From assembly GCA_964579325.1 (NCBI GenBank), contig CAZOHN010000019.1:1-31491 (forward strand): a stretch of 31,491 bases of DNA. Direction: 5' to 3'. Shown one piece after another: positions 6,665-15,299 of this stretch (within the stretch, counting starts at the first letter, position 1; each line of letters starts with the position of its first letter). The notes below the pieces were generated by a model that had not been told where the DNA came from, made no database searches, and saw nothing but the letters and a program-made list of their open reading frames with translations. A program made the position numbers and the translations under genes. The stretch comes from CAZOHN01 sp964579325. Its GTDB lineage: Bacteria > Pseudomonadota > Alphaproteobacteria > Rhodobacterales > Rhodobacteraceae.

Positions 6665-7816
6665 ATGGCGGGACAGCGCAAGCTTTTCGAGGATGTGACC
6701 GGGGCCGAGAGCGCCGCACGGCCGGTGCCGCAGGGCGGATTGATCGACCGGGCCAGGCCGAGGGGGCGCACGGGGCTCAGGCTGTGGCTCATTGCGCTCT
6801 TTGCGCTCGTGGTGGTGATGATCGGCGTCGGCGGCGCGACACGGCTCACCGACTCGGGGCTGTCGATCACCGAATGGAACGTGGTGACGGGGGCGATCCC
6901 GCCGCTGTCCGAAGCCGACTGGCAGTCGGAGTTCGACAAGTACCGGCAAAGCCCGCAGTACCAGATCATGAACCGCGGCATGAGCCTCGAGGATTTCCGC
7001 GTCATCTACTGGTGGGAATGGGGGCACCGGCAGCTTGGCCGGCTGATCGGGCTGGTCTGGGCTGTCGGGTTCGTCGGCTTCTGGGCGGCGCGCCGGATGC
7101 CGCCGGGATGGGCGCCGCGGCTTCTCCTCCTCGGCGCGCTCGGCGGGCTTCAGGGTGCGATCGGCTGGTGGATGGTGGCCTCGGGCCTGACGGGTGAGAT
7201 GACCTCGGTCGCGAGCTATCGCCTCGCCACGCACCTCGGCCTCGCCTTCGTGATCCTCGGGCTGATCGCCTGGTACGTCTATCTTCTCGGGCGGCCCGAG
7301 GCGCAGATCCTCAAGGCTCGGCGGATCCGTGAGGCGGGGCTGTTCTCGGCTGCGACGGGTGCGATGCACCTTGCGTTCCTCCAGGTCGTCCTCGGCGCGC
7401 TGGTCGCAGGGATAGATGCCGGGCGGGGCTTTACCGACTGGCCGTTGATGGCGGGAGGGTTCTTCCCGCCCGATCCGTTCTACATCGAGCCGCCGTGGCG
7501 CAACTTCTTCGAGAACCCGGGCCTCGTTCAGTTCATCCACCGGATGGCCGGGTACGTCCTGTTCTTCTACGGCCTGTGGCTCTGGACCCGGGGCCGCGCC
7601 TCGCCCCATCCGCGCACCCGCGCGGCGGCGAACATGATGGCGCTGATGCTCGCGATCCAGGTCGTGCTCGGGGTCGTCACGGTGATGCACTCCGCGCCTC
7701 TGGCGCTGGCGCTCTCGCATCAGCTCGGCGCGGTGGCGCTTTGGGCGATGATCCTGAGGCTGCGGTTCCTGGCGCAATACCCCATCGAAACCTCCATCCG
7801 GGGAGCCGGCGCATGA
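6665..7816 (+). CDS. ctaA: Heme A synthase (COX15/CtaA, type 2)
   Basis: A 383-residue inner-membrane enzyme that oxidises the C8 methyl of heme O to the formyl group of heme A, needed for aa3-type cytochrome c oxidase. It has about eight hydrophobic helices. Conserved phrases are GGATRLTDSGLSITEW after helix 1 and the heme-ligand histidines H121 (EWGHRQLGR), H190 (THLGLAF), H292 (IHRMAGY) and H352 (SHQLGAV). The length matches the long alphaproteobacterial/mitochondrial type. The ATG at 6665 has GGGAG upstream, and an in-frame start at 6566 would add 33 residues without family character. The stop overlaps the M32 peptidase start as ATGA, so the two are co-translated. Confidence 0.95.
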   Translation: MAGQRKLFEDVTGAESAARPVPQGGLIDRARPRGRTGLRLWLIALFALVVVMIGVGGATRLTDSGLSITEWNVVTGAIPPLSEADWQSEFDKYRQSPQYQIMNRGMSLEDFRVIYWWEWGHRQLGRLIGLVWAVGFVGFWAARRMPPGWAPRLLLLGALGGLQGAIGWWMVASGLTGEMTSVASYRLATHLGLAFVILGLIAWYVYLLGRPEAQILKARRIREAGLFSAATGAMHLAFLQVVLGALVAGIDAGRGFTDWPLMAGGFFPPDPFYIEPPWRNFFENPGLVQFIHRMAGYVLFFYGLWLWTRGRASPHPRTRAAANMMALMLAIQVVLGVVTVMHSAPLALALSHQLGAVALWAMILRLRFLAQYPIETSIRGAGA

Positions 7817-9291
7817 CCGCACTACAGGATCTCATGGCTTTCCAGCGAGAGACGGAGGCCCTGGCGGAAGTCGCCGGACGGCTTGAATGGGACCAGGAGA
7901 CGATGATGCCGCGCGGCGCCGCCGGGCAGCGCGGCGAGGAGGTGGGGGCAATGGCGGGCGTGCTGCATGCCCGCCGCACCGATCCGCGGGTGGGTGACTG
8001 GCTGGCGGCCGTCGACGAGCGCAACCTCGACGATGCCGCCCGCGCCCAGGTCCGGCTGATCCGGCGGGCCTGGGAACGGGCCGGAAAGGTGCCGGCGCGA
8101 CTCTCCGCCGAGATTGCACGCGCCACGAGCCTTGCACAGGGCATCTGGGCCGAGGCGCGGGAGCAGGATGACGTGGCGCATTTCCTGCCAACGCTCGCTG
8201 AGGTGATCCGGCTCAGGCGCGAGGAGGCCGCAGCGCTCGCGGCCGGGGGTGACCTCTACGATGCGCTGCTGGACGATTACGAGCCCGGGATGACGGGCGC
8301 GCAGGCCGATGCGATGTTCGCCGCTCTTCGGCCGCGGCTCGTCGCCTTGCGCGAGAAGGTGCTCGGCAGCACGCGCCAGCCGGCGGCGCTTGCGGGGCAC
8401 TTCCCGGCAGAGGGGCAACTGCGCCTGGCCCGCGACCTGGCGGGCGTCTTCGGCTATGATTGGGAGACCGGGCGGCTCGATCGCTCGGTGCATCCGTTCT
8501 CCTCGGGGTCGGGCACCGACTGCCGGATCACCACGCGGGTGGTGGAGACCGAGCCGTTCAACTGCATCTACTCCACGATCCACGAAGTTGGCCACGCGAC
8601 CTACGAGCAGGGGATCGATCGCCGGTTCCTGCTGACGGCGGCGGGACATGGCGCGAGTATGGGCGTGCACGAGAGCCAGAGCCGGATCTATGAAAACCAG
8701 TTAGGCCGCAGCCGCGCTTTCACCGGTTGGCTGCATGGCCGGATGCGCGAGGTGTTCGGAGACTTCGGTGTCGCCGAGGCCGACGCCTTCCACGCCACGG
8801 TCAACCGGGTGACGCCTGGCTACATCCGGACCGAGGCCGATGAGGTGCATTACAACCTGCATATCCTGATGCGGTTCGACCTCGAACGTGCGCTGATCCA
8901 GGGTCTGCTGCCTGTGGCAGACCTCGAGGCGGCGTGGAACACCCGGTTCGAGGCGGATTTCGGGGTCAAGGTGGATCGGCCTGCGCACGGGATGCTGCAG
9001 GACGTGCACTGGTCGGTGGGCCTGTTCGGCTATTTCCCGACCTACACGCTGGGCAACGTCTATGCCGGGTGCCTGCACGCCGCGTTGAGCCGTGATGTGC
9101 CGGAGCTTGATGACGCATTGTCCCACGGTGATGCCCGTCCGGCAACGGCCTGGCTTCGCGACAAGGTGCAGCGTCACGGCGGGCTCTACAGGCCCGCAGA
9201 GGTCATCGAGCGGGCTTGCGGTGAACCGCCGACGGTCGACCCGCTGCTGTCGTACCTCGAAGCGAAATTCGGGGCTATCTACGGCGTGTAG
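7813..9291 (+). CDS. Carboxypeptidase Taq (M32 metallopeptidase)
   Basis: A 492-residue cytoplasmic zinc or cobalt carboxypeptidase that removes C-terminal residues from peptides. The metal-binding HExxH is H257-E258-V-G-H261 (HEVGHATYEQG). The downstream family motif HESQSRIYENQ (H286, E287) supplies the third metal ligand and substrate contacts. The N-terminal phrase WDQETMMPRGAAGQRGEE is also diagnostic for M32. Full length and no signal peptide. The ATG overlaps the ctaA stop by 4 bases. There is no obvious pathway link to heme A synthesis, so the coupling may be only positional. Confidence 0.95.
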   Translation: MTALQDLMAFQRETEALAEVAGRLEWDQETMMPRGAAGQRGEEVGAMAGVLHARRTDPRVGDWLAAVDERNLDDAARAQVRLIRRAWERAGKVPARLSAEIARATSLAQGIWAEAREQDDVAHFLPTLAEVIRLRREEAAALAAGGDLYDALLDDYEPGMTGAQADAMFAALRPRLVALREKVLGSTRQPAALAGHFPAEGQLRLARDLAGVFGYDWETGRLDRSVHPFSSGSGTDCRITTRVVETEPFNCIYSTIHEVGHATYEQGIDRRFLLTAAGHGASMGVHESQSRIYENQLGRSRAFTGWLHGRMREVFGDFGVAEADAFHATVNRVTPGYIRTEADEVHYNLHILMRFDLERALIQGLLPVADLEAAWNTRFEADFGVKVDRPAHGMLQDVHWSVGLFGYFPTYTLGNVYAGCLHAALSRDVPELDDALSHGDARPATAWLRDKVQRHGGLYRPAEVIERACGEPPTVDPLLSYLEAKFGAIYGV

Positions 9292-9298
9292 GGAGAAA

Positions 9299-9355
9299 GC
9301 GCGGGGGACTGCTCGCCCCCCGCGACCCCCTCGGCAGGGGGCACGGCCCCCTGCA
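9299..9355 (+). repeat. Double-hairpin intergenic repeat, copy 2
   Basis: This 57-nt element matches copy 1 (2433-2490, opposite strand). It contains stem-loops GCGGGGG/CCCCCGC (about 9301-9323) and AGGGGGC-ACG-GCCCCCT (about 9336-9352). It begins 7 bases after the M32 peptidase stop and has the same orientation as that gene, mirroring the placement of copy 1. Confidence 0.8.
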
Positions 9356-9377
9356 CCCCGTCGCTCGACGGGATGCT

Positions 9378-10721
9378 TCACGTGGTGGCGGCACGCACCG
9401 GGCCGTCCGTGAGCCCACGCCAGAGGTACGCGAGGGCCAGGAGGCGCTTGCGAAAGGGCGCCAGCGGGAAGCGCCGCGGGGGCGTGGCGAGGACGGCGGG
9501 CAGGCTCAATCGATCGCCGGCCATGATCCGGCCGATCAGATGGCCGGAGTAGCTGGCCGACGAGACGCCGTTGCCGTGCCAGCCGAAAGCGGCGTAGAGG
9601 CCGTCGGTGCCCGGCACCGGTCCGGCGAAGGGGGTGAGCGAGCCGGTGAGGCAGACGAAGCCCGACCACTCTTGATCGGTCTCGACCCCGGCCCAGGCGG
9701 GAAACATGATGTCGAAGTGGCGCCGTGCTTCGGCGCGGATGCGGGCCTGCGCCTGCGGTGCGGCCGAGAGGCCGCCGCGCATCCCGAAGAGGAACCGGTG
9801 GTCCGGCAGTAGGCGGAAGTAGTGCAGGAGCTGGCGGCTGTCGGCGGCCATCACATGCGTGGTCCAGCCCTGCGCGGCCAGTTCGGCCTCGGTCAGCGGG
9901 CGGGTCGTGAGGATTGTCGAAAGCGCGGGCAGGGTGCGGCCACCGATCCAGGGCGGCAGGTCCTCGGACGAGTAACCGTTGGTAGCGATCAGGACCTTCC
10001 CTGCGCGGAGCGTGCCGTCGGCTGTGCCCAGGCGCCAGCCGTTGCCCTCGGGGTCGAGCGAAATGACCGGACTTTCGGCGCGGATGCGGACGCCTGCGGC
10101 CTCGGCAGCGCGGGCGAGGCCGAGGACATAGCGCATCGGGTGGAGAGGGAAGCCGTCGGGGTCGTGGATGGCGCCGTGCGCGACGGGGCTGAAGGCGCCC
10201 TCCTGCCGAAGCTCCTCGGGCGGGATCAGGCGGACATGGTGGCCCAGCACCTTGGCACGGTGCCCGGCTTCGGCCCGCATGTCAGCCCAGGCGGCTTTCG
10301 AATGCGCGAGGATCAGTTCGCCCGGGGGGCCGCGCTCGGCGTCGATCGCGTGGCGCTCAAGCTCGGCGGCGACGTGTGCTATGGCGGCTTTCTGGAAGGC
10401 GAGGAAAGCGCGAGCCTCGTCGAGGCCGAAGCGTGCAGCGATGGCCTCGTCCGATAGCTTCGAGCCGCCGCGACAGCAGAAGCCACCGTTGCGGCCGGAA
10501 GCGCCCCAGCCCGGCTGGCCCGCATCGACAACCGTGACAGTGGCGCCTCGTTCGGCGAGGGCAAGCGCGGCGGAAAGCCCGGTGTAGCCTGCGCCGATGA
10601 CCGCGACGTCGGCCCGTTCGTCGCCGTGGAGCGGAGGGCGCGAAACTTCGGTCACACGGCGCCAATGGCTCTCGGGCCAGACCGTGGTGTCGTAGGCGGA
10701 GGGTTCGTAGAGGCGTTGCAT
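9378..10721 (-). CDS. FAD-dependent amine/amino-acid oxidoreductase (DAO family)
   Basis: A 447-residue flavoenzyme of the DAO superfamily, closest in character to gamma-glutamylputrescine oxidase/glycine-sarcosine oxidase-like proteins. The N-terminus LYEPSAYDTTVWPES leads into the FAD dinucleotide fold ADVAVIGAGYTGLSAALALAE (GxGxxG near residue 45). GWGASGRNGGFC is a typical DAO-family FAD contact, and WSGFVCLTGSLTPFAG and AFGWHGNGV are C-terminal flavin-side motifs. It should oxidise a primary or secondary amine or amino acid to an imine plus H2O2 or reduced acceptor. The ATG at 10721 is preferred; a TTG at 10757 would overlap the IclR stop by 4 bases and is possible because neither has a strong ribosome site. 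It is downstream of and probably cotranscribed with the regulator. Confidence 0.85.
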   Translation of the reverse strand: MQRLYEPSAYDTTVWPESHWRRVTEVSRPPLHGDERADVAVIGAGYTGLSAALALAERGATVTVVDAGQPGWGASGRNGGFCCRGGSKLSDEAIAARFGLDEARAFLAFQKAAIAHVAAELERHAIDAERGPPGELILAHSKAAWADMRAEAGHRAKVLGHHVRLIPPEELRQEGAFSPVAHGAIHDPDGFPLHPMRYVLGLARAAEAAGVRIRAESPVISLDPEGNGWRLGTADGTLRAGKVLIATNGYSSEDLPPWIGGRTLPALSTILTTRPLTEAELAAQGWTTHVMAADSRQLLHYFRLLPDHRFLFGMRGGLSAAPQAQARIRAEARRHFDIMFPAWAGVETDQEWSGFVCLTGSLTPFAGPVPGTDGLYAAFGWHGNGVSSASYSGHLIGRIMAGDRLSLPAVLATPPRRFPLAPFRKRLLALAYLWRGLTDGPVRAATT

Positions 10722-10753
10722 CGCCCGAGCGGAGCCCGTGCCGGCCGGGTTTG

Positions 10754-11587
10754 TCAAGCTGGCGCGATGAAGGGTGCCGCGAGGCGAGCGCCAAGGCCGG
10801 TCGAGAGACCGGCGGCCGCAGCACGGACCTGCGCGCCGACCCGGGTCGTGACATCTTCGGGCAGCCTTGCGGCGGGACCCGAAACCGAGAGGCCCGCGAC
10901 CGGCTCACCGTATGCGTTGACGATTGCGGCGGCGATGCATCGCATGCCCTCGGTCCGTTCTTCGGCATCGACGGCATAGCCGCGGTGGCGGATCTCGACG
11001 AGGTCCGCGCGCAGTGCATCCGCCGCGGTCAGCGTCGCGGGCGTGAACCGATCGCGGGGGCCGCGCGCCAGGTAGGCTGCCAGGCGGTCCTCGTCGAAGC
11101 TGGCGAGGAGCGCCTTGCCAATTCCACTTGCGTGGAGCGGCGACTGGGTGCCCGGCGGAAAGAAGGCGCGGATCGAGGCGTGGGTTTCGACCTGGCTGAC
11201 GAAGAGAACCGTATCGCCGCGCTCGATCCCGAGATTTGCGGTCTCTCCAGTGGCGTCCATCAGGTCGCGCAACACCGGGCGGGCGCGTTCCACGACCGAG
11301 GTGCGCCGCAGGAAGGCCGAGCCGATCAGGAAGGCGCGCGGGCCGATGTGCCAAGCCTGGGTCGCGGGGTCAAGTTCGGCCATGCCCCGACCTTCGAGCG
11401 TGGTGAGAGCGCGGTAGACGGTCGCTGGCGACTGGTCGAGCCTCTGGGCGAGCGCCGACAGGCCGACGCCGCCTGTCTCTGCGATTTCCTCGAGGATAAC
11501 GAGTGCCCGGTCGAGGGACTGCACCGTGTTCTGTTCGGTCTTGTCCTCGAAGGCTCGAGGGCGTCCTCGTCTCCTAGGCTCGTCCAT
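10754..11587 (-). CDS. IclR-family regulator, BhcR-like
   Basis: A 277-residue transcription factor. The winged-helix DNA-binding domain is residues 18-75 (TVQSLDRALVILEEIAETGG, LSALAQRLDQSPATVYRALT), followed by the IclR effector domain with FFPPGTQSPLHASGIGKALL and AEERTEGMRCIAA. The phrases RRGRPRAFEDKTEQNT at the start and GPRAFLIGSAFLRR resemble BhcR, the glyoxylate-responsive regulator of the beta-hydroxyaspartate cycle in Paracoccus. That resemblance is from memory, and no bhcABCD genes are in the window. The ATG at 11587 is used; in-frame GTG (two codons upstream) and TTG at 11664, the latter behind a strong GGAGG tract, are alternatives. The FAD oxidase follows directly and may be its target. 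Confidence 0.85.
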   Translation of the reverse strand: MDEPRRRGRPRAFEDKTEQNTVQSLDRALVILEEIAETGGVGLSALAQRLDQSPATVYRALTTLEGRGMAELDPATQAWHIGPRAFLIGSAFLRRTSVVERARPVLRDLMDATGETANLGIERGDTVLFVSQVETHASIRAFFPPGTQSPLHASGIGKALLASFDEDRLAAYLARGPRDRFTPATLTAADALRADLVEIRHRGYAVDAEERTEGMRCIAAAIVNAYGEPVAGLSVSGPAARLPEDVTTRVGAQVRAAAAGLSTGLGARLAAPFIAPA

Positions 11588-11620
11588 GCCCACTTGCCCC
11601 CCGGATCTGTCGGCAGCCCT

Positions 11621-11662
11621 TTTCGCAGGGCGAAACGGTAGTCCGGGCGTCGTGCCGGTCAA
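11621..11662 (-). promoter_or_regulatory. Candidate IclR promoter with palindromic operator
   Basis: On the minus strand TTGACC (11662-11657), a 16-base spacer and TACCGT (11640-11635) form a promoter candidate. Immediately downstream, covering the expected start site, is a perfect 15-base palindrome TTTCGC-AGG-GCGAAA (11621-11635). Six-base arms around three bases is a common operator layout for IclR-family proteins, which suggests autoregulation. Confidence 0.45.
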
Positions 11663-11718
11663 CGCATTTCTCCTCCCCTCCTGGCGGAGAAGCGAGCGGC
11701 CCCGTTCACGACGGCGGC

Positions 11719-12924
11719 TCAGAGAGTGGAGCGCTCCGCGATTTCCATGCCGTTTGCCAGAGCATCGGAAGGGTGGGTCACGACCTGGTCGCCTTCGGAC
11801 AGGCCCGAGCGCACCTCGGCGGCGGTCGCGCTGCGGCGGCCGGTTTCGACGTGGACGAGGTGGGCAGTGCCGTTTCGGGCGACATAGACCGCCCAGCCGC
11901 CATCGGACCGGAAGAGCGCCGAGAGCGGCACCTGCAGGACATCGCCGGCCTCCCACTCGACGATCCGCAGGAATACCGCGAAACCGCCGCCCAGGCCGGC
12001 GCGCGAACCGGCTGGCGAGACAAGTTCGAACACGGCGTCAACGCGCTGCTCCTCGATGCCGAGTGCCGAGACCTTGGTGCGTGCGGTGGGGTCGATGCGG
12101 ATCAGGCGGGCTTCGAGCGAGTCCGGCCCGCCCCAGCGCTCGACCATTGCCCTCGCATCGGTGGGCAGGCGCACCGCATCGGAAGAGAGGAGGTCAGCCA
12201 CGATTTCGAGGTCGGTAGGGTCGCCGATCGACAGCAACGGCGCACCCGCGAGGACGGGGCGTTCGCTGATCTCGGCCACGGACAGCACGGTTCCTGTCGC
12301 GGGAGCGCGGATCTGGATGCAGCAGCTCTCGGAGCCGGCCTCCTGGAGTCCCGGTTCGATCAGCATGGCAGCAGTGCGGTCGCGCGCGCCCGTGACCATT
12401 GCGAGGTTCGACCGCGCTGCGTCGAGCGCGGCGGTCTTGACGGCGACAAGCTGCGACATCGTTTCAAGCTGGGTGGTCGACACCACGCCGCGTTCGACCA
12501 ACGTCCGGGTGCGTTCGTACTGCGAGCGGGCATAGGCCTCGTCCTCTTCTGCCTGACGAACGGTTGCCGCGGCAACCTGGAGCCCCGCCTCGGCCTCGCG
12601 CAACGCCGCCTCGGCCTGGATGCGCGAACGGGCGTCAAGCAGCGTCGGTGCGACAGGCTCGACCACGGCGACGACGGTTTCGCCCTCAACCACCCGGTCA
12701 CCGACCGCGACGGGCGCGCGGCGCGCGGTCCCGGTGATCGGCGCGGAGACGTCCCAGACCTCACGAATTCGGGTCCGGCCATCGGCGGTAACGGTGACGG
12801 CGAGCGGGCCGCTGGCGACGGTGTGGAGATCGACCGGCACCGGATCATCCCGGAAGGCGACCCAGGCGAGGCCGCCGGCGAGGGCGAGTCCTAGGGCTGC
12901 GAAACCGATCATGCGGGGTGTCAT
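11719..12924 (-). CDS. HlyD-type periplasmic adaptor of ABC exporter
   Basis: A 401-residue membrane-fusion protein anchored by one N-terminal helix (residues 5-23, IGFAALGLALAGGLAWVAF). A lipoyl/barrel-sandwich half (VSAPITGTARRAPVAVGDRV) comes next, then an alpha-helical hairpin rich in Glu/Ala/Gln (about 95-190, coiled coil), the second lipoyl half (IRAPATGTVLSV), then beta-barrel and membrane-proximal domains (VLQVPLSALFR). It should link the inner-membrane permease to the outer membrane or periplasm. Its ATG is 3 bases after the permease stop with GGGAG overlapping that stop, so it is the last gene of the three-gene operon. An unusual SESCCIQIR cysteine pair lies just before the second lipoyl half. 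Confidence 0.88.
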   Translation of the reverse strand: MTPRMIGFAALGLALAGGLAWVAFRDDPVPVDLHTVASGPLAVTVTADGRTRIREVWDVSAPITGTARRAPVAVGDRVVEGETVVAVVEPVAPTLLDARSRIQAEAALREAEAGLQVAAATVRQAEEDEAYARSQYERTRTLVERGVVSTTQLETMSQLVAVKTAALDAARSNLAMVTGARDRTAAMLIEPGLQEAGSESCCIQIRAPATGTVLSVAEISERPVLAGAPLLSIGDPTDLEIVADLLSSDAVRLPTDARAMVERWGGPDSLEARLIRIDPTARTKVSALGIEEQRVDAVFELVSPAGSRAGLGGGFAVFLRIVEWEAGDVLQVPLSALFRSDGGWAVYVARNGTAHLVHVETGRRSATAAEVRSGLSEGDQVVTHPSDALANGMEIAERSTL

Positions 12925-12927
12925 GGC

Positions 12928-15294
12928 TTACTCCCGGGTCTTGAGGACGGCGACGAGATCGAGCCGGTCGATCCGGCGCCGCACGGCAAGCGCGGCGCCG
13001 AGGGCGGCGGTTAAGGTGACGAGGCTGGCGAAGGCAAAGGTTCGCGGCGTGACGATCAGCGGGACCGAGTAGAGGTCGGAAGCGAAGCTGTCGGTCATGA
13101 TGCGCGCAAGCTCGTAGCCGATCAGCCAGCCGACGGGTTGTGCGAGCAAGGCAAGCAGCATGGTCTCGCCCATCAGCACGTAGGAGACTTCCGCCCGGCT
13201 GAAACCGAGGATGCGCAGCGAGGCGAGTTCCCGGGCGCGCTCTGAAAGCTGGATGCGTGCCCCGTTGTAGGCGACGCCGACGGTGATGACAGTGCCGAGG
13301 ATGGCGTAGATCGAGGTCATCACAAGGACATTCTGGCTGATCGTGTCCTCGAAGGAGCGGCGGTTCTCCTGCATCATGATGGTGCCGGCGAGGCGGGGGA
13401 TTTCCTTGACGGCAGTATGGAACGCGTCGGTCTCGGCGGGGTCGATCAGCACGTTCGCCGTGGTGAGCCGGGGCGACTGGCGCAGGAGGGCCGATACGGT
13501 CTCGAGGTCCATGTAGGCGCCGAGGCCGAAGAACTGGGTCACGGTGCCGGCGACGGGCACCTCGTGAAGTTCGCCGCCCTGGCCGAGGAACTCGACCTCG
13601 ATCAGGTCGCCGGGGCGCACGTGCAGCGCCAGCGCAAGGCGTTCGGACAGCAGGATCCCGTCGTGTGGAAGCTCGGTGACCCTTCCTGCGCCATCGACGA
13701 CGCGAGAGAGGTCCGAGCCGGGACGGCGCGCCTCGACAGGGGTCTGGCGCATGTGCTGGCCGTGGCGCAGCCGGGCCGAGAGATAGGCGTGACCTTCGGT
13801 CTGCATCACCCCCGGCAGGCGGGCGACGGCGGAAAGCGTGCTTTCGGGCATGTCGTCGGAGAACAGCAGCATCGCGTCTTGTCGATTCGACTGGTTGAAG
13901 GCGGAATCGATGATCTTGTCGAGGCTGTCGGGGAAGAACATCGACGCGGTGAGGACAGCCGTGGCAAGCGCCATGCCAAGGGTGGTGAGCGTCGAGCGGA
14001 CGGGCCAGCGCCCAAGGCTGCGCAGGATCATGAGCGTCGGTTGCGACAGTCGCAGGAGCGCGAACAGGCGGTCTGGCGCGCCGCGGCGGAACCGAGGCGG
14101 GGGTGGCGGCGCCATCGCGACGGCGGGCGGAAGTACGGCGGCGGCGAGTGCCGAGCGCAGGGCGCCGATGCTGGCGGCGGCAAGGCCAAGAGCGCCCGCG
14201 GCGGCATAAGTGGGAAGGGAGAGCGACTGGATCAGGAACGGAAAGTCGAAGTACTGGGCATAGAGCCTTGCCATGGCGCGGGCGAGCCAGGCGCCAAGGC
14301 CCCAGCCGATCAAGACACCGAGCACGGCGACGAGGGCCGCGAGCAGGATGTAGTGCAGCGCGATGGCGGCGTTGGCGTAGCCGAGCGCTTTCAGAAGCCC
14401 TATTTCGGCGCGTTCGAGCAGAACGATCCTGCCGATCACCATGTTTACCAGGAATACCGTGATGCCAAGGAACACCGGGGGAAGCACCCAGGCGATCGTG
14501 CGCAGTTGCTTGATCTCGGCGTCGATGAAGGCGTCGGACACCTGATCGTCGCGGCCATAGGCGCCGTTCGAGCCGTAGGGTTCGAGGATCGTCTCGAGCG
14601 CGTCGATTACCGGCTCGGGGTCTTGCCCCGGCTCGAGCTTGAGGCTCACCTGGGTGAAGGCGCCGGACTGTCCGAATGCGGCAGCGACCGCGCGCTCGGG
14701 CATCCACAGGATGCCGAAGTGGGCGTTGTCGGGCATCAGCGCGCCGGGACCGATGGTGTAGATGAATTCCGGCGAGAGGGCGGTGCCGGCTATGGTGAGT
14801 TGCCGCTTGCGACCGTTTAGGTTGGCGGTGAAGCTGTGGCCCACGCGGAAGTTGTTGGCCTTCGCGAAGGGTTCGTTGACAACCACGAGGTCGGATGCGC
14901 CGGGGTCCGGCCAGTCGCCCGAGCGCAGGATAGGCACGTTGAGGAGCGGAGCCGAACCGTCGGTGGGAAGTGAAATGATGCGTCCGGTGGCCGAGCGGGT
15001 GCGGCCCTCGATGTCGAGGACGGCGTAGGCATCAATCCGGCCTTCGGCGGCCCAGACACCGGGAATTGCCCGGATCTCCGACAGGAGCGACAGCGGCGCG
15101 CGGCGCACCTCGGCAAAGACCTCGGCGAAGCGGTTTCGCTCGTAGTAGGCCGCTCGTGTGCCCTCCAGAGCGCCCGACATGCCGATCGACATCAGGATCA
15201 CGGCGACGCCGCATCCCAGCACCAGCGCGATCGCAAGTCCCTGGGTCCGCAGGCGGCGGAAATCGCGCAGGAGTTTCAGGTCGAGCGCGCGCAT
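12928..15294 (-). CDS. Double-FtsX (MacB-like) ABC exporter permease
   Basis: A 788-residue inner-membrane protein with two FtsX-type halves. The first has an N-terminal helix (about 20-42), a periplasmic domain, then three helices (about 268-365) including ERAEIGLLKALGY. The second repeats the plan, with a helix at about 425-445, a periplasmic domain and three helices (about 655-770) around ERARELASLRILGF. The paired ER-E-LKALG/LRILG coupling motifs contact the ATPase. Ten-helix permeases of this type occur in YbbAP-like lipid, lysophospholipid or drug exporters. ATG 15294 is used; a GTG at 15306 would overlap the ATPase stop and is possible. With ATPase and HlyD adaptor it forms a complete exporter; the cargo is unknown. 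Confidence 0.88.
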   Translation of the reverse strand: MRALDLKLLRDFRRLRTQGLAIALVLGCGVAVILMSIGMSGALEGTRAAYYERNRFAEVFAEVRRAPLSLLSEIRAIPGVWAAEGRIDAYAVLDIEGRTRSATGRIISLPTDGSAPLLNVPILRSGDWPDPGASDLVVVNEPFAKANNFRVGHSFTANLNGRKRQLTIAGTALSPEFIYTIGPGALMPDNAHFGILWMPERAVAAAFGQSGAFTQVSLKLEPGQDPEPVIDALETILEPYGSNGAYGRDDQVSDAFIDAEIKQLRTIAWVLPPVFLGITVFLVNMVIGRIVLLERAEIGLLKALGYANAAIALHYILLAALVAVLGVLIGWGLGAWLARAMARLYAQYFDFPFLIQSLSLPTYAAAGALGLAAASIGALRSALAAAVLPPAVAMAPPPPPRFRRGAPDRLFALLRLSQPTLMILRSLGRWPVRSTLTTLGMALATAVLTASMFFPDSLDKIIDSAFNQSNRQDAMLLFSDDMPESTLSAVARLPGVMQTEGHAYLSARLRHGQHMRQTPVEARRPGSDLSRVVDGAGRVTELPHDGILLSERLALALHVRPGDLIEVEFLGQGGELHEVPVAGTVTQFFGLGAYMDLETVSALLRQSPRLTTANVLIDPAETDAFHTAVKEIPRLAGTIMMQENRRSFEDTISQNVLVMTSIYAILGTVITVGVAYNGARIQLSERARELASLRILGFSRAEVSYVLMGETMLLALLAQPVGWLIGYELARIMTDSFASDLYSVPLIVTPRTFAFASLVTLTAALGAALAVRRRIDRLDLVAVLKTRE

Positions 15295-15299
15295 CCCGG

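Noticed and set aside
6458..7822. A 454-codon minus-strand frame opposite ctaA
   Set aside because: It is antisense to a firmly identified membrane enzyme, and its translation is charged and proline-rich with no recognisable domain.
11661..11682. Strong ribosome site followed by ATG-CGT-TGA (11667) as a leader peptide gene
   Set aside because: The frame is only two codons long and has no attenuator-like structure after it. More likely it supports an alternative TTG start of the IclR gene or is chance.
12845..14820. Long open frames of 460-620 codons overlapping the FtsX permease in other frames and on the opposite strand
   Set aside because: High-GC codon usage leaves alternative frames open. 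These have arginine- and histidine-rich low-complexity translations and no family motifs, while the permease frame has clear FtsX features.
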